Of a DNA stretch of 64,000 nucleotides, positions 32,399 to 40,995 are shown one piece after another (position 1 is the stretch's first letter; each line of letters begins with the position of its first letter). Location of the stretch: the NCBI GenBank assembly GCA_001725415.1, contig MEGH01000004.1, positions 99,964-163,963 of the forward strand, written 5' to 3'. The notes under the pieces are model-generated. The model ran no database searches. It was not told where the DNA came from and saw only the letters and a program-made list of their open reading frames with translations. Source of the stretch: Pseudonocardia sp. SCN 73-27. GTDB taxonomy: Bacteria; Actinomycetota; Actinomycetes; Mycobacteriales; Pseudonocardiaceae. Made by a program: the position numbers and the translations under genes.

Positions 32399-34755
32399 TC
32401 CTTCTCGATCACACCCAGCAGCTCGAGCATCCGGGTCGGGGTGATCGGGGTCTCGGTGACCCGAGGCCGTCCGACCTGCGCGAGTGCGTCGTCGATCGCG
32501 TTGAGCAGCGCGGCCGGCGCGAGCACCGTGCCGCCCTCGCCGACGCCGCGCGACCCGACGACCTTGTCCGACTCGAACTCCAGGTGCTCGATCTCGATCT
32601 CCGGCAGCTCCGGAGCGCTCGGCATCAGGTAGTCCATGAACGTCGCCGTGAGGTACTGGCCGTCGTCGGAGTACGCCGAGTGCTCCAGCAGCATGCCGCC
32701 GACACCCATCGCGATCCCGCCGATGACCTGGCCCTCCACGACAGCCGGGTTGATCATCTTGCCGCAGTCCTCGACGACGAGGAACCGCTTGATCGCGATC
32801 TTGCCGGTGTCCTGGTCGACCTCGATCCAGCAGGCGTGGCTGGCCTGGGAGAACCCGCCACCCTCGCCGTCGTAGTTGGCGACGAACTCCATCTCGGTGT
32901 TCGTGCCCGGCGGCATCTGCTCGGGCGCCAGCCAGCAGCCCATCGCGATCTGCGCCATCGGCACCGAGGCGCCGGGGGCGCCCTTGACCGACACGACGCC
33001 GTCGGCGATCTGGAGGTCCTCGACGCTCGCCTCGAGGATGTGCGAGGCGATCTCCAGGACCCGCTTGCGCAGCTCCCGCGACCCGTAGACAACGGCACCG
33101 CTGGCCATCGTCGCGGCCCGGCTGCCGCCCGTGCCCAGCATGGAGAACGGGGTGGCGTCGGTGTCGCCGTAGACGATGCGGATGTCGTCGAACCCGACGC
33201 CGAGCTCGTCGGCGATCAGCTGCGACAGCGTCGTCTCGTGGCTCTGCCCGTGCGGGGTCTGCGGGGTGAACGCGGTGACCTTGCCGTCGATCTCGATACG
33301 GATGCGACAGGGCTCGGAGCCGAACGGGAAGCCGACGGCCGCCCAGAACTCCTGCGTCCCCGGCGCCGGCTCGATGAACGTCCCGACGCCGAACCCGAGC
33401 AGCCTGCCCTCCCTGCGGGCGTCCTCCTGCTCGCGCTTGATCTCGTCGAGGTCGACCATCTCGACCAGCTTCTGGAAGGTCTCCGCCGCGGTGACGTTCT
33501 CCAGCGTCACGTTGGTGATCATCTTCGTGGGCTGGTCGTCGAGGGTGATGAGGTTGCGGTTGCGCACCTCCACCGGCGAGATGCCGCACGTCTCGGCGAT
33601 CTTGTCCATCAGCCGCTCGCGCACCAGCGTCTCGACGGCCCACGGCCCGCGCAGCGAGATGTAGGACGCCTTGTTGGTGGCGACGATGTGGTGCTGGAAG
33701 TGGTACGCGGGCAGCTTGTACGGGCCGGGCAGCGTGGTGCGGACGAGGCCGGCATACACCGTCGACGGCGGGTTGATCGGGTACGCACCCGCGTCGAGCT
33801 TCATGGTGACGCGCAGCCCCAGCAGGGTGCCGTCGGCCTTGACCGCGGCGGTGAGCGTCAGCTGCTCCTCCCGGGCGGCGCCGGCCGCGACGAGGTGCTC
33901 GTTGCGATCCTCCACCCACTTGACGGACCCACCGATCGCCTTCGCCGCCGCGCAGACGGCGACGTCCTCGCGGTAGGCGGAGAACTTCAGCCCGAAGCCG
34001 CCGCCGATGTTGTTGGCGGTGACCCGGAACTGGTGGATGGGCTGACGGATCCAGCCGGCGAGCAGGAATCGCAGCGTGTGCGTGGTCTGCGTCGACGCCT
34101 CGTAGGTGAGCTGGCCGCTGCCCGTCTCGTAGGTGGCGACGCCACCCCGGGTCTCCATCGGGTTGCACGCCCAGCGGTGCTGGTCCAGCGACTGCTCGAC
34201 GATGTGGTCGGCCTGCGAGAACGCCGCCTCGATGTCGCCGAACAGCTGCTCGTCGGTGTGCACGACGTTGCCGGGGACGACGTCGCCGAAGATCTCCGGC
34301 GCGCCGTCGGCGAGCCCCGCGGTGGTGCTCATGACCGGTTCGAGCGGGTCGATGTCGATCTCGATGAGCCCGGCCGCGTCTTCGGCGATGTAGCGGCTCT
34401 CGGCCACGACCATCGCCACCGGTTCGCCGACGAACCGCACGACGTCGTGCGCGATCGCGGGGTACGACGGGCTGTGCAGGCCGGGGATCGGCTGGGCGAA
34501 GCTCAGGTCCTCGGTGATCGCGCTCATGTCGGCGCCGGTGAAGACGCGGACCACGCCCTCGACCTCGCGGGCCGCGGACGCGTCGATCGACACGATCCGC
34601 CCGTGCGCGACGGTGCTGCGCAGGAAGTGGCAGTGGAGCATGCCGCGTTCCTGCACGTCGTCGATGTAGCGACCGGTGCCGGTCAGGATCGTGCGGTCCT
34701 CCTTGCGGTGGACGCTCGCCCCGACGAGCCCGGAGATCGCGCTGCCGCCGGCCAT
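32395..34755 (-). CDS. xanthine dehydrogenase/CO dehydrogenase family, molybdopterin large subunit
   Basis: A 786-residue large subunit of a molybdenum hydroxylase. Landmarks are IGGGFGLKF, the region around TPHGQSHETTLSQLIADELG, TGGSRAATMASGA, and the catalytic-glutamate block RGVGEGGTVLAPAAL. The CO-dehydrogenase active-site loop (AYxCSFR, or AYRGAGR in form II) is replaced by SYISLRGPWAVE, so CO oxidation is unlikely and the enzyme probably hydroxylates a carbon next to a heteroatom or carbonyl. The ATG overlaps the small-subunit stop by one base. All three subunits are present in the order FAD, FeS, Mo. Confidence 0.9.
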   Translation of the reverse strand: MAGGSAISGLVGASVHRKEDRTILTGTGRYIDDVQERGMLHCHFLRSTVAHGRIVSIDASAAREVEGVVRVFTGADMSAITEDLSFAQPIPGLHSPSYPAIAHDVVRFVGEPVAMVVAESRYIAEDAAGLIEIDIDPLEPVMSTTAGLADGAPEIFGDVVPGNVVHTDEQLFGDIEAAFSQADHIVEQSLDQHRWACNPMETRGGVATYETGSGQLTYEASTQTTHTLRFLLAGWIRQPIHQFRVTANNIGGGFGLKFSAYREDVAVCAAAKAIGGSVKWVEDRNEHLVAAGAAREEQLTLTAAVKADGTLLGLRVTMKLDAGAYPINPPSTVYAGLVRTTLPGPYKLPAYHFQHHIVATNKASYISLRGPWAVETLVRERLMDKIAETCGISPVEVRNRNLITLDDQPTKMITNVTLENVTAAETFQKLVEMVDLDEIKREQEDARREGRLLGFGVGTFIEPAPGTQEFWAAVGFPFGSEPCRIRIEIDGKVTAFTPQTPHGQSHETTLSQLIADELGVGFDDIRIVYGDTDATPFSMLGTGGSRAATMASGAVVYGSRELRKRVLEIASHILEASVEDLQIADGVVSVKGAPGASVPMAQIAMGCWLAPEQMPPGTNTEMEFVANYDGEGGGFSQASHACWIEVDQDTGKIAIKRFLVVEDCGKMINPAVVEGQVIGGIAMGVGGMLLEHSAYSDDGQYLTATFMDYLMPSAPELPEIEIEHLEFESDKVVGSRGVGEGGTVLAPAALLNAIDDALAQVGRPRVTETPITPTRMLELLGVIEKE

Positions 34756-35255
34756 CAGGAATCCCCTCCATCGGCGCCGGCCAGTGCCGCCTCGGCGCCG
34801 TCGACGATCGACTGGTAGCCGGTGCACCGGCAGATGTTGCCCGAGAGCTCCTCGCGGATCTCCTCGCGCGAGCACGGCACCGGCCGGCCCGCCTTCTTCT
34901 CCTCGCACATGCCGTAGATCGACATGACGAAACCAGGCGTGCAGAACCCGCACTGGAAGGAGTGGTTGTCGCGCAGGGCCTGCTGCACCGGGTGCAGGGT
35001 CCCGTCGGCGGCGGCGAGGCCCTCGACGGTGGTGATCTCGCGGCCGTCGGCCTGCACGGCGAGCTGGGTGCAGGAGCGCTCGGTCTGGCCGTCGACGACG
35101 ACGGTGCACGCGCCGCAGACGCCGTGCTCGCAGCCGAGGTGGGTGGCGGTCAGTCCCAGGTCCTCGCGCAGGAAGTCGGCCAGCGTGCGCCGGACCTCGA
35201 CGTGGACGGTCCGCTTCCGCCCGTTGACGGTAACGGTGATCTCGCGGGTGCTCAT
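34755..35255 (-). CDS. molybdenum hydroxylase [2Fe-2S] small subunit
   Basis: A 166-residue iron-sulfur subunit. The plant-type cluster uses C42, C47, C50 and C62 (CEHGVCGACTV); the second, helical cluster uses C102, C105, C142 and C144 (QCGFCTPG...CRCTGY). It passes electrons from the molybdenum site to the FAD subunit. It overlaps the FAD gene upstream by 4 bases and the large-subunit gene by one. Confidence 0.93.
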   Translation of the reverse strand: MSTREITVTVNGRKRTVHVEVRRTLADFLREDLGLTATHLGCEHGVCGACTVVVDGQTERSCTQLAVQADGREITTVEGLAAADGTLHPVQQALRDNHSFQCGFCTPGFVMSIYGMCEEKKAGRPVPCSREEIREELSGNICRCTGYQSIVDGAEAALAGADGGDS

Positions 35256-36127
35256 CGGTTCTCCCGGGCGCGGGCGGCGGCGGTGGCGACGGTCTTGCGG
35301 ATCAGGACGCCCGCGACGTGCTTGCGGTACGCGGCCGATCCGTGCAGGTCCGACGAGGGGGAAAGGTCGGCGACGGCTGCCTGGGCGGCCTCCTCGAGGA
35401 TCGAGTCGTCGACGGTCCGTCCGGCCAGCGCGGCCTCGGCCCTGCTGGCGCGGACGGGTGCGATGTCGACCCCGGACAGGGCGATCCGGGCCTCGGCGAC
35501 GACGTCGCCGTCGAGGCGGACCTGGGCGCCGACACCGACCATCGCGAAGTCGCCGTGGCGGCGCGCGACCTCCTCGTAGGCGGCGCCGGTGCCCGGGCCG
35601 GCCGAACGGACGCGCACCGCGGTGAGGATCTCGTCCTCGGCCAGCGCGGTGGTGAAGAACCCGGTGAAGAACTCGGCTGCCGGGATGGTGCGCTCCCCGC
35701 CGGGGCCGCGGGCGACCAGTTCGGCGTCGAGGCACGCGGCGACCGTCGGGAGCTCGGCGGCGGGATCGGCGTGGGCGATGCTGCCGCCGATGGTGCCGCG
35801 GTTGCGGATCGCCGTGTGGCCGATGAACGGGAGGGCCTCGGCCATCAGGGGGCAGGCCTTCTTCACGACGTCGGAGTGCTCGGCCTGGCGCTGTCGCACC
35901 AGCGAGCCGATCGTGAGGACTCCGGCTTCCTCGGTGATGGAGGCCAGCTCGTCGATGCGGTTGATGTCGACGACGAGGCTCGGCTGCGCCAGGCGCAGGC
36001 TCAGCAGCGGGACGAAGCTCTGCCCGCCGGCCAGCACCTTGACGTCGCCTGCGTCGGGTGCCGAGAGGGCAGCGATGGCGTCGTCCAACGTCGCCGGTGA
36101 CACGTACTCGAAGACGGGGGGCTTCAT
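35252..36127 (-). CDS. molybdenum hydroxylase FAD-binding subunit
   Basis: A 291-residue medium subunit of the CO/xanthine dehydrogenase family. FAD contacts are AGGQSFVPLLSLR and TIGGSIAHADPAAELP. It hands electrons to NAD or a quinone acceptor. It is the first gene of the operon. The ATG at 36127 is the natural family start (MKPPVFEYVSPATLDDA); the frame further upstream has no family match. AT-rich box 2 lies 47 bp before it. Confidence 0.92.
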   Translation of the reverse strand: MKPPVFEYVSPATLDDAIAALSAPDAGDVKVLAGGQSFVPLLSLRLAQPSLVVDINRIDELASITEEAGVLTIGSLVRQRQAEHSDVVKKACPLMAEALPFIGHTAIRNRGTIGGSIAHADPAAELPTVAACLDAELVARGPGGERTIPAAEFFTGFFTTALAEDEILTAVRVRSAGPGTGAAYEEVARRHGDFAMVGVGAQVRLDGDVVAEARIALSGVDIAPVRASRAEAALAGRTVDDSILEEAAQAAVADLSPSSDLHGSAAYRKHVAGVLIRKTVATAAARARENR

Positions 36128-36326
36128 GGGCGCCCTCACCTCTCTGTGAGATCGTCCGTGGCTGGGGGATATTGTTATCAGAGATTGGCGTGGCGGGACA
36201 GTCCGGGGGTGGTATTCCGGAGTCACGGCGAGAGCTTCGAAATTCTTCCGAGAATGCGGATTTCTCGCCTCATGCAGGTGCTCGACCACCATAGGATCAA
36301 CGCCGGGACGAGGGGAAGTGCCGCCC
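36128..36326. promoter_or_regulatory. divergent promoter with AT-rich box 2
   Basis: GTTATCAGAGATTGGC (36174-36189) lies in a clearly AT-rich stretch (GATATTGTTATCAG) between the leftward Mo-hydroxylase operon and the rightward operon of the duplicated protein. The stretch GAAATTCTTCCGAGAATGCGG near 36239 is also AT-richer. An AGGGGAAG ribosome-binding site (36311) suits the GTG at 36327. Confidence 0.65.
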
Positions 36327-37169
36327 GTGACGAGCACGCAGGACCTGCAGACCGTCGTCGCCGAACACGATCGCGGACGCGTCGTCGCGATCGACTCGGC
36401 CTACGACGTCGACGACCGCAACACCGGACGCGACGTCGTCGTCTCCGCGTCGTACTCCGGTGTGCTGCCCGCCCGGTTCGTCGCCGACCGGCGGCCCCGC
36501 GCCGCCATCGGCCTCGACTGCGGGATCGGCCCCGAGGGCGCCGGGATCGCCGGGCTCTGGTTCTACGAGGCGCTCGGCATCCCCGCCGCCACCGCCGACG
36601 TCAACGGTGTCCTGCTCGGCGACGGCGTCGACGTCCACACCCACGGGCGGGTCAGCCGGGTCAACGCCGTCGCCGCCGCGTGCGGCGTCACCGTCGGAAT
36701 GCCGGTGGCCGACGCCGCGATGCTCCTGCTCACCACCGACCCCACCGCGAAGGCGCCGTCGGAGATCACCAACCGCACCGTGATGGAGGAGGGTCCCGGC
36801 GGGCGCGCCGTCGTCTGCACCGACTCCATCGCCTTCGGAACCCCGGCCGACCGTGACACCAACGTGCTCGTCACCGCCGGGCACACCGGCCGCTCCAGCG
36901 TCCCGTACCTGCGGAAGTTCCGGCCCTACGGCTTCATCTGTTCCGACGGCGGGCGCGGCCGGGACGACTCCGGCGTCGCCGGGCTCGCGATCGTCGAGGC
37001 CGACGGGCTCGCCGGCGCATGCGTCGACGCCCGCACCGCGATGATGGGTGACGGACTGTCCAGCTACCGCGACGGCGTCGTCTCCGCGCGCAACGCCCTC
37101 GCCGCCGCGCGCGGGGTCGAGGTCGGGATGGCCGCCCGCGACGCAGCCCACCTGCTGCTGTTCCGGTGA
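36327..37169 (+). CDS. uncharacterised internally duplicated protein, paralogue A
   Basis: A 280-residue protein of unknown function, made of two copies of a ~100-residue unit. Each contains [AG].(Y/H)(S/T)G, then G(V/I)AGL, a GDG or similar loop, a G(R/V)(V/S)S.(V/R)NA helix and a final GV.VGM..(A/R)DAA.LLL. The GTG at 36327 is chosen over one at 36318 because AGGGGAA would lie right against the latter. It overlaps the EthD gene by GTGA. A second copy of the family is at 56642. There is no signal peptide or membrane segment. Confidence 0.8.
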   Translation: MTSTQDLQTVVAEHDRGRVVAIDSAYDVDDRNTGRDVVVSASYSGVLPARFVADRRPRAAIGLDCGIGPEGAGIAGLWFYEALGIPAATADVNGVLLGDGVDVHTHGRVSRVNAVAAACGVTVGMPVADAAMLLLTTDPTAKAPSEITNRTVMEEGPGGRAVVCTDSIAFGTPADRDTNVLVTAGHTGRSSVPYLRKFRPYGFICSDGGRGRDDSGVAGLAIVEADGLAGACVDARTAMMGDGLSSYRDGVVSARNALAAARGVEVGMAARDAAHLLLFR

Positions 37170-37807
37170 TCACCCGGTTCGGGCTCGCGCCCCGGCTCGC
37201 ACCGCTGTCGGTGCCGGCGTTCCAGGACCACTGGCGCGACCGGCACGGCGCCGTCATCGGCGTGCTGCCCGGGCTGCGCCGGTACTGGCAGAACCACGCC
37301 CTGGCGTCGACGCTGCCGTGGCCGGGTTTCGACGCCTGCTCCGAGATGGACGCCGACGACGTCGCCGCCTTCGACGCCGCCTTCGAGCACCCGCACTACC
37401 TCGATGCGGGACGGGCCGACGAGCGCCGGTTCGTCGACCGCAGCGGCGGCGGAGCGGTGCTCACGGAGCGGGTCGCGGGCGCGATGTCCGAGCCGGTCGG
37501 CGTCCGGCTGCTGACGTTGATGCGCAGCGCACCCGGCGTCGCCACCGGGGACCTGGCCGCGGTCCTCGCCACCCCGGGGCGCGGTGGCGCCGCGACGGCT
37601 GTCGAGGCGTTCGTCCGGCTCCCGCAGCTGCCGGGGATCGTCGACGCCGTCGAGGCGCTCTGGTTCCCGTCCGCCGACGAGGCGCTCGCCCACCTCGGCT
37701 CGGAGGCCGCCGAGGCCGACCGGCGCGCGCTGTCCGGGCGGGTGGCCGCGACGGAGCGGGTACTCGCCGCGGTCCACGTCGTCCCGCTCGGTCAGCTGCG
37801 CGAGTAG
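37166..37807 (+). CDS. EthD-domain protein, likely duplicated
   Basis: A 213-residue protein. The first half has the EthD signature FQDHWRDRHGAVIGVLPGL with the trailing RRYWQNH; the second half has a weaker copy (QLPGIVDAVEALWFPSADEALAHL), so it is probably two ferredoxin-like domains. EthD-type proteins bind or convert small hydrophobic molecules, and some are decarboxylases or cyclases; the exact role is unknown. It is coupled to paralogue A by a GTGA overlap. Its last 16 bp overlap the convergent NTF2-like gene. Confidence 0.82.
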   Translation: MITRFGLAPRLAPLSVPAFQDHWRDRHGAVIGVLPGLRRYWQNHALASTLPWPGFDACSEMDADDVAAFDAAFEHPHYLDAGRADERRFVDRSGGGAVLTERVAGAMSEPVGVRLLTLMRSAPGVATGDLAAVLATPGRGGAATAVEAFVRLPQLPGIVDAVEALWFPSADEALAHLGSEAAEADRRALSGRVAATERVLAAVHVVPLGQLRE

Positions 37808-38331
37808 GCCTGCCACGTCGGCAACGACTCGGGGATGTCGGCGGGGGCCGGCTCGGTCCCGGGCCAGCGCCGGCGCAGTGTCCCGGCCAGCACGTCGGGA
37901 AGCTCCGCCAGGGGAGCGGCGTAGAGCTGCAGCGCCCGCCGCGACACGAACCGCCAGCGGCCCTCCTCGCGCCGGTACACGTCGAGATAGCGCAGCGCGA
38001 CCACGAACGGCGTCGGCAGGATCGCCAGCTCCGCGTGTGCCGAGACGACGCCCGTCGCGTCGTCGGGGCCGGTGAACTCGATCGTGTGGCTGTGCGGGTA
38101 GTGGTAGGTCATCCCGTAGCGGTCGAGCTGGCCGCGGTAGTAGTCCATCACCGCCGCGCGGCCGGTCATCGGGCCGTCGGTCGAGTCGAACACGGCGTCC
38201 TCGGTGTAGAGCGCGACCACTCCGTCGACGTCGCGGTCGTCGAGCAGCCTGCCGTAGACGGCGACCAGCTCACCCAGCTCGGCGCGGTCCTCCAGCCGCC
38301 GGATACGTGCTTCGAGGTCGTCGTCGCGCAT
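37792..38331 (-). CDS. SnoaL-like (NTF2-fold) protein
   Basis: A 179-residue protein. The N-terminal helix pair with LVAVYGRLLDDRDVDGVVALYTEDAVFDS and the strand RRALQLYAAP are typical of the SnoaL-like dehydratase/isomerase fold (NTF2). These are small cavity proteins that act as isomerases, cyclases, dehydratases or hydrolases. The ~40-residue tail (LRRRWPGTEPAPADIPESLP) is an extension. It is divergent from the crotonase operon, with box 3 between them. Confidence 0.82.
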   Translation of the reverse strand: MRDDDLEARIRRLEDRAELGELVAVYGRLLDDRDVDGVVALYTEDAVFDSTDGPMTGRAAVMDYYRGQLDRYGMTYHYPHSHTIEFTGPDDATGVVSAHAELAILPTPFVVALRYLDVYRREEGRWRFVSRRALQLYAAPLAELPDVLAGTLRRRWPGTEPAPADIPESLPTWQAYSRS

Positions 38332-38456
38332 CGTTGCCCGCTTCCGTTGTCCGGCCGAATCCAGGGTGATAGTAATCAGTGTATTGGCGAGCCAGCGAGC
38401 GAATCATCGGCACAGCGCCCGCGCGCGGCGCCGAGCTCGCGCAGCGAAGGAGAGCG
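38332..38456. promoter_or_regulatory. divergent promoter with AT-rich box 3
   Basis: GTAATCAGTGTATTGGC (38372-38388) lies 41 bp from the leftward NTF2-like gene start and 69 bp from the rightward crotonase start. It matches the box consensus with one extra base between the halves. AAGGAG (38447-38452) is the crotonase ribosome-binding site. Confidence 0.6.
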
Positions 38457-39230
38457 ATGAGCGACGGTTCCGGAGATGTGACGGTCGAACGACGAGGCGA
38501 CGTGACCTGGATCCGGCTGAACAGGCCGGACCGGATGAACGCCTACGACGCCGCGATGGGCCGCGAGCTCACCGACGCCGTCCGCGACGCCTCCGACGCC
38601 GGGGTGATCGTCCTGACCGGCAGCGGCCGCGCCTTCTGCGCCGGCGGCTACCTCGCCAACCTCACCGACCCGGACCCCGAGGAGCTGCGCGGCATGTTCT
38701 ACGCCTCGCTGGAGCTCTTCGACGTCATCCGCAACTCGCCCCGGCCCGTCATCGCCGCCGTCAACGGAGCGGCCGCCGGCGGGGGCAACGAGCTCGTCGT
38801 CGCCTGCGACCTCGCCATCGCCGCCCGCAGCGCCAAGCTCGGCCAGACCGGCCCCCGCGTCGGCAGCGCACCGGTCCTCGGCGGGACCAACCTGCTCGCG
38901 ATCTCGGTGGGGGAGAAGCGCGCCAAGGAGATCTCCATGATGTGCCGGCGCTACACCGCCGAGCAGGCCATGGAGCTGGGCTGGCTCAACGCGGTCGTCG
39001 ACGACGACGAGCTCGAGGCCGAGGTGACCCGCTGGGCCGACGAGCTCCTCGCGCTCTCCCCGCGCTACCTGGAGATCGCGAAGATCAGCTCCAACGTGTG
39101 GTGGAACGCCTGCCGCGACAACTACGTGTCCGGGCTCGGGATGCTGGTGCAGGCCATCGGCTCGCCCGACATGCGCGAGGGCGCGTCGGCGTTCATGGAG
39201 AAGCGCGCACCTCGCTTCCGGGACCTCTGA
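38457..39230 (+). CDS. crotonase-family hydrolase/lyase, BadI/MenB-like
   Basis: A 257-residue crotonase-fold enzyme. GSGRAFCAGG and GAAAGGGNELVVACD form the oxyanion holes. The segment SAKLGQTGPRVGSAPVLGG, with CRRYTAEQAMELGWLNAVV after it, resembles MenB and BadI, which close or open rings by Dieckmann-type chemistry, more than ordinary enoyl-CoA hydratases. This suggests ring opening of a cyclic 2-oxoacyl-CoA. The start is ATG with AAGGAG 4 bp upstream. It overlaps the ligase gene by TGATG. Confidence 0.85.
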   Translation: MSDGSGDVTVERRGDVTWIRLNRPDRMNAYDAAMGRELTDAVRDASDAGVIVLTGSGRAFCAGGYLANLTDPDPEELRGMFYASLELFDVIRNSPRPVIAAVNGAAAGGGNELVVACDLAIAARSAKLGQTGPRVGSAPVLGGTNLLAISVGEKRAKEISMMCRRYTAEQAMELGWLNAVVDDDELEAEVTRWADELLALSPRYLEIAKISSNVWWNACRDNYVSGLGMLVQAIGSPDMREGASAFMEKRAPRFRDL

Positions 39231-40861
39231 TGCAGACCTACCGCGACCTGCGCCTGACCTTCCCCGACCGCGCCACCTGGACATTGCCGTCGGTCCTGCG
39301 CCACCGTGCCACGACCCACGCCGACGCCGTCTTCCTCGACGTCCCGTTCCAGGACACGAAGCTGACCTACGCCCAGACCCTCGACGCGGCCGAACGCGTC
39401 GGCGGGGCGCTGCTCGCGGGCGGCTGCGTCCAGGGCGACCGGGTGCTGATCATGGGCGCCAACAGCGTCGAGTACCTCCTCGCGTGGATGGGCGCGTCCG
39501 TGGCGGGGCTCGTCGAGGTCCCGATCAACACCGCCTACCGCGGCACGTTCCTCGAACACCAGGTCCGCACGGTGTCGCCCAGCGCCGCGGTCGTCGACCC
39601 GGAGTTCGTCGAACATTTCCTGACGCTCGACGCCGCGCGTTCGGTGAAGACCTTCTACGTCACCGGAGCCGCGGGTCCCGCGATCGCGGCGCTCCGGGAG
39701 GCCGGCTGGTCTGCCGAACCGTTCTCCGCGCTCACCGGCGCCGACCGCCCCGCATCGCTGCCCGGGGTCGCCGCCTCCGACCTCGCCGCCATCCTCTTCA
39801 CCAGCGGCACCACCGGCCTGTCCAAGGGCGTGATGATGCCGCACGCCCACTTCCACTTCTTCGCCGACGAATGCGTCTCGCTCTGCCGGATCACCGACGC
39901 CGACGCCCACATGGCCGTCGGCCCGCTCTTCCACGGCAACGCCCAGTTCCTCGCCTGCTACCCGGCGATGATCGTCGGCGCCCGGTTCGTGCTGCAGCAG
40001 CGGTTCAGCGCCTCACGCTGGGTCGACCAGCTGCGCGACTCGCAGGTGACCGTCACCAACTTCATCGGCGTGATGATGGACTGGGTCCACAAACAGCCCC
40101 GCCGCGACGACGACGCCGACAATCCCCTGCGCTGCCTCTACGCCGTCCCGCTCGCCACCTCGATCGCCCCGGACTTCAAGGCGCGCTTCGGGATCGAGGC
40201 GTTCGTCGAGAACTTCGGGCTCACCGAGATCTCCATGCCGATCCTCACCCCCTATGGCGCGGAGCGGCCTCCCGGCGCCGCCGGGGTGCTCGTCGAGGAC
40301 TACTTCGACGTCCGGCTCGTCGACCCCGAGACCGACGAGGAGGTGCCCGTCGGCGAGGTCGGCGAGCTCGTCGTCCGCGCGCACCTGCCGTTCACGATGA
40401 CGTCCGGCTACTACGGGATGCCCGAGCGCACCGTCGAGGCCCAGCGCAACCTGTGGTTCCACACCGGCGACGGCCTGCGCCGCGACGCCGACGGCTGGTA
40501 CTACTTCGTCGACCGCCTCAAGGACGCCCTGCGCCGCCGCGGGGAGAACATCAGCTCCTTCGAGGTCGAGCAGCCGATCCTCGCCCACCCCGGCGTGGTC
40601 GACTGTGCCGTCGTCGGCGTCCCCGCCGACTCCGAGGCGGGCGAGGACGAGATCCTCCTCGTGGTCGTTCCCGAGGAGGGCGTGACCCTGACGGCGGCGG
40701 AGGTGTGGGAGTGGTGCGAGCCGCGGCTGCCCGCCTTCGCGATCCCGCGCTACGTCAGGATCGCCGACGCCCTCCCGATGACGCCGTCGGGAAAGGTTCG
40801 CAAGCTGGAGCTCCGCGAACAGGGCGTCGACGCCGCGACCGCGGACCGCGAGACCCGGTGA
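39230..40861 (+). CDS. acyl-CoA synthetase (CaiC-like AMP-binding)
   Basis: A 543-residue AMP-forming ligase. The motifs are LFTSGTTGLSKGVMMPH, FGLTEISMP, WFHTGDGLRRDADGWYYFVDRLKDALRRRGENIS and the catalytic-lysine end MTPSGKVRK. It resembles carnitine/crotonobetaine-CoA ligase-like proteins that activate unusual carboxylates. Its start overlaps the BadI-like crotonase stop, so activation and ring opening probably act one after the other on the same acid. Hairpin copy D lies 17 bp after its stop. Confidence 0.88.
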   Translation: MQTYRDLRLTFPDRATWTLPSVLRHRATTHADAVFLDVPFQDTKLTYAQTLDAAERVGGALLAGGCVQGDRVLIMGANSVEYLLAWMGASVAGLVEVPINTAYRGTFLEHQVRTVSPSAAVVDPEFVEHFLTLDAARSVKTFYVTGAAGPAIAALREAGWSAEPFSALTGADRPASLPGVAASDLAAILFTSGTTGLSKGVMMPHAHFHFFADECVSLCRITDADAHMAVGPLFHGNAQFLACYPAMIVGARFVLQQRFSASRWVDQLRDSQVTVTNFIGVMMDWVHKQPRRDDDADNPLRCLYAVPLATSIAPDFKARFGIEAFVENFGLTEISMPILTPYGAERPPGAAGVLVEDYFDVRLVDPETDEEVPVGEVGELVVRAHLPFTMTSGYYGMPERTVEAQRNLWFHTGDGLRRDADGWYYFVDRLKDALRRRGENISSFEVEQPILAHPGVVDCAVVGVPADSEAGEDEILLVVVPEEGVTLTAAEVWEWCEPRLPAFAIPRYVRIADALPMTPSGKVRKLELREQGVDAATADRETR

Positions 40862-40878
40862 GCAGGCCTGCGGCCCTC

Positions 40879-40918
40879 GTGAGTGGCGTTATTGGCTATA
40901 GCCAATAACGCCACTCAT
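40879..40918. terminator. 40-bp hairpin terminator (hairpin family, copy D)
   Basis: Left arm GTGAGTGGCGTTATTGGCT (40879-40897) and right arm 40900-40918 pair over 19 bp with a terminal G-U. It lies 17 bp after the ligase stop and 77 bp before the end of the leftward SDR gene. Confidence 0.85.
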
Positions 40919-40995
40919 CCGTGCGGGCGCGAGGCGCGCTCACGTGCATGTCGGCGCCGCCCCACCATCGCGCGCAACCTCATTGCTGCAGGGGG

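Noticed and set aside
32395-34755. Carbon monoxide dehydrogenase function
   Set aside because: The CoxL active-site loop with the copper-binding cysteine is absent.
36327-37169. Cyanuric acid hydrolase/barbiturase (ring-opening amidohydrolase) identity for the duplicated proteins
   Set aside because: Those enzymes have three repeats with a serine-lysine pair in each; here there are two repeats and no such motif.
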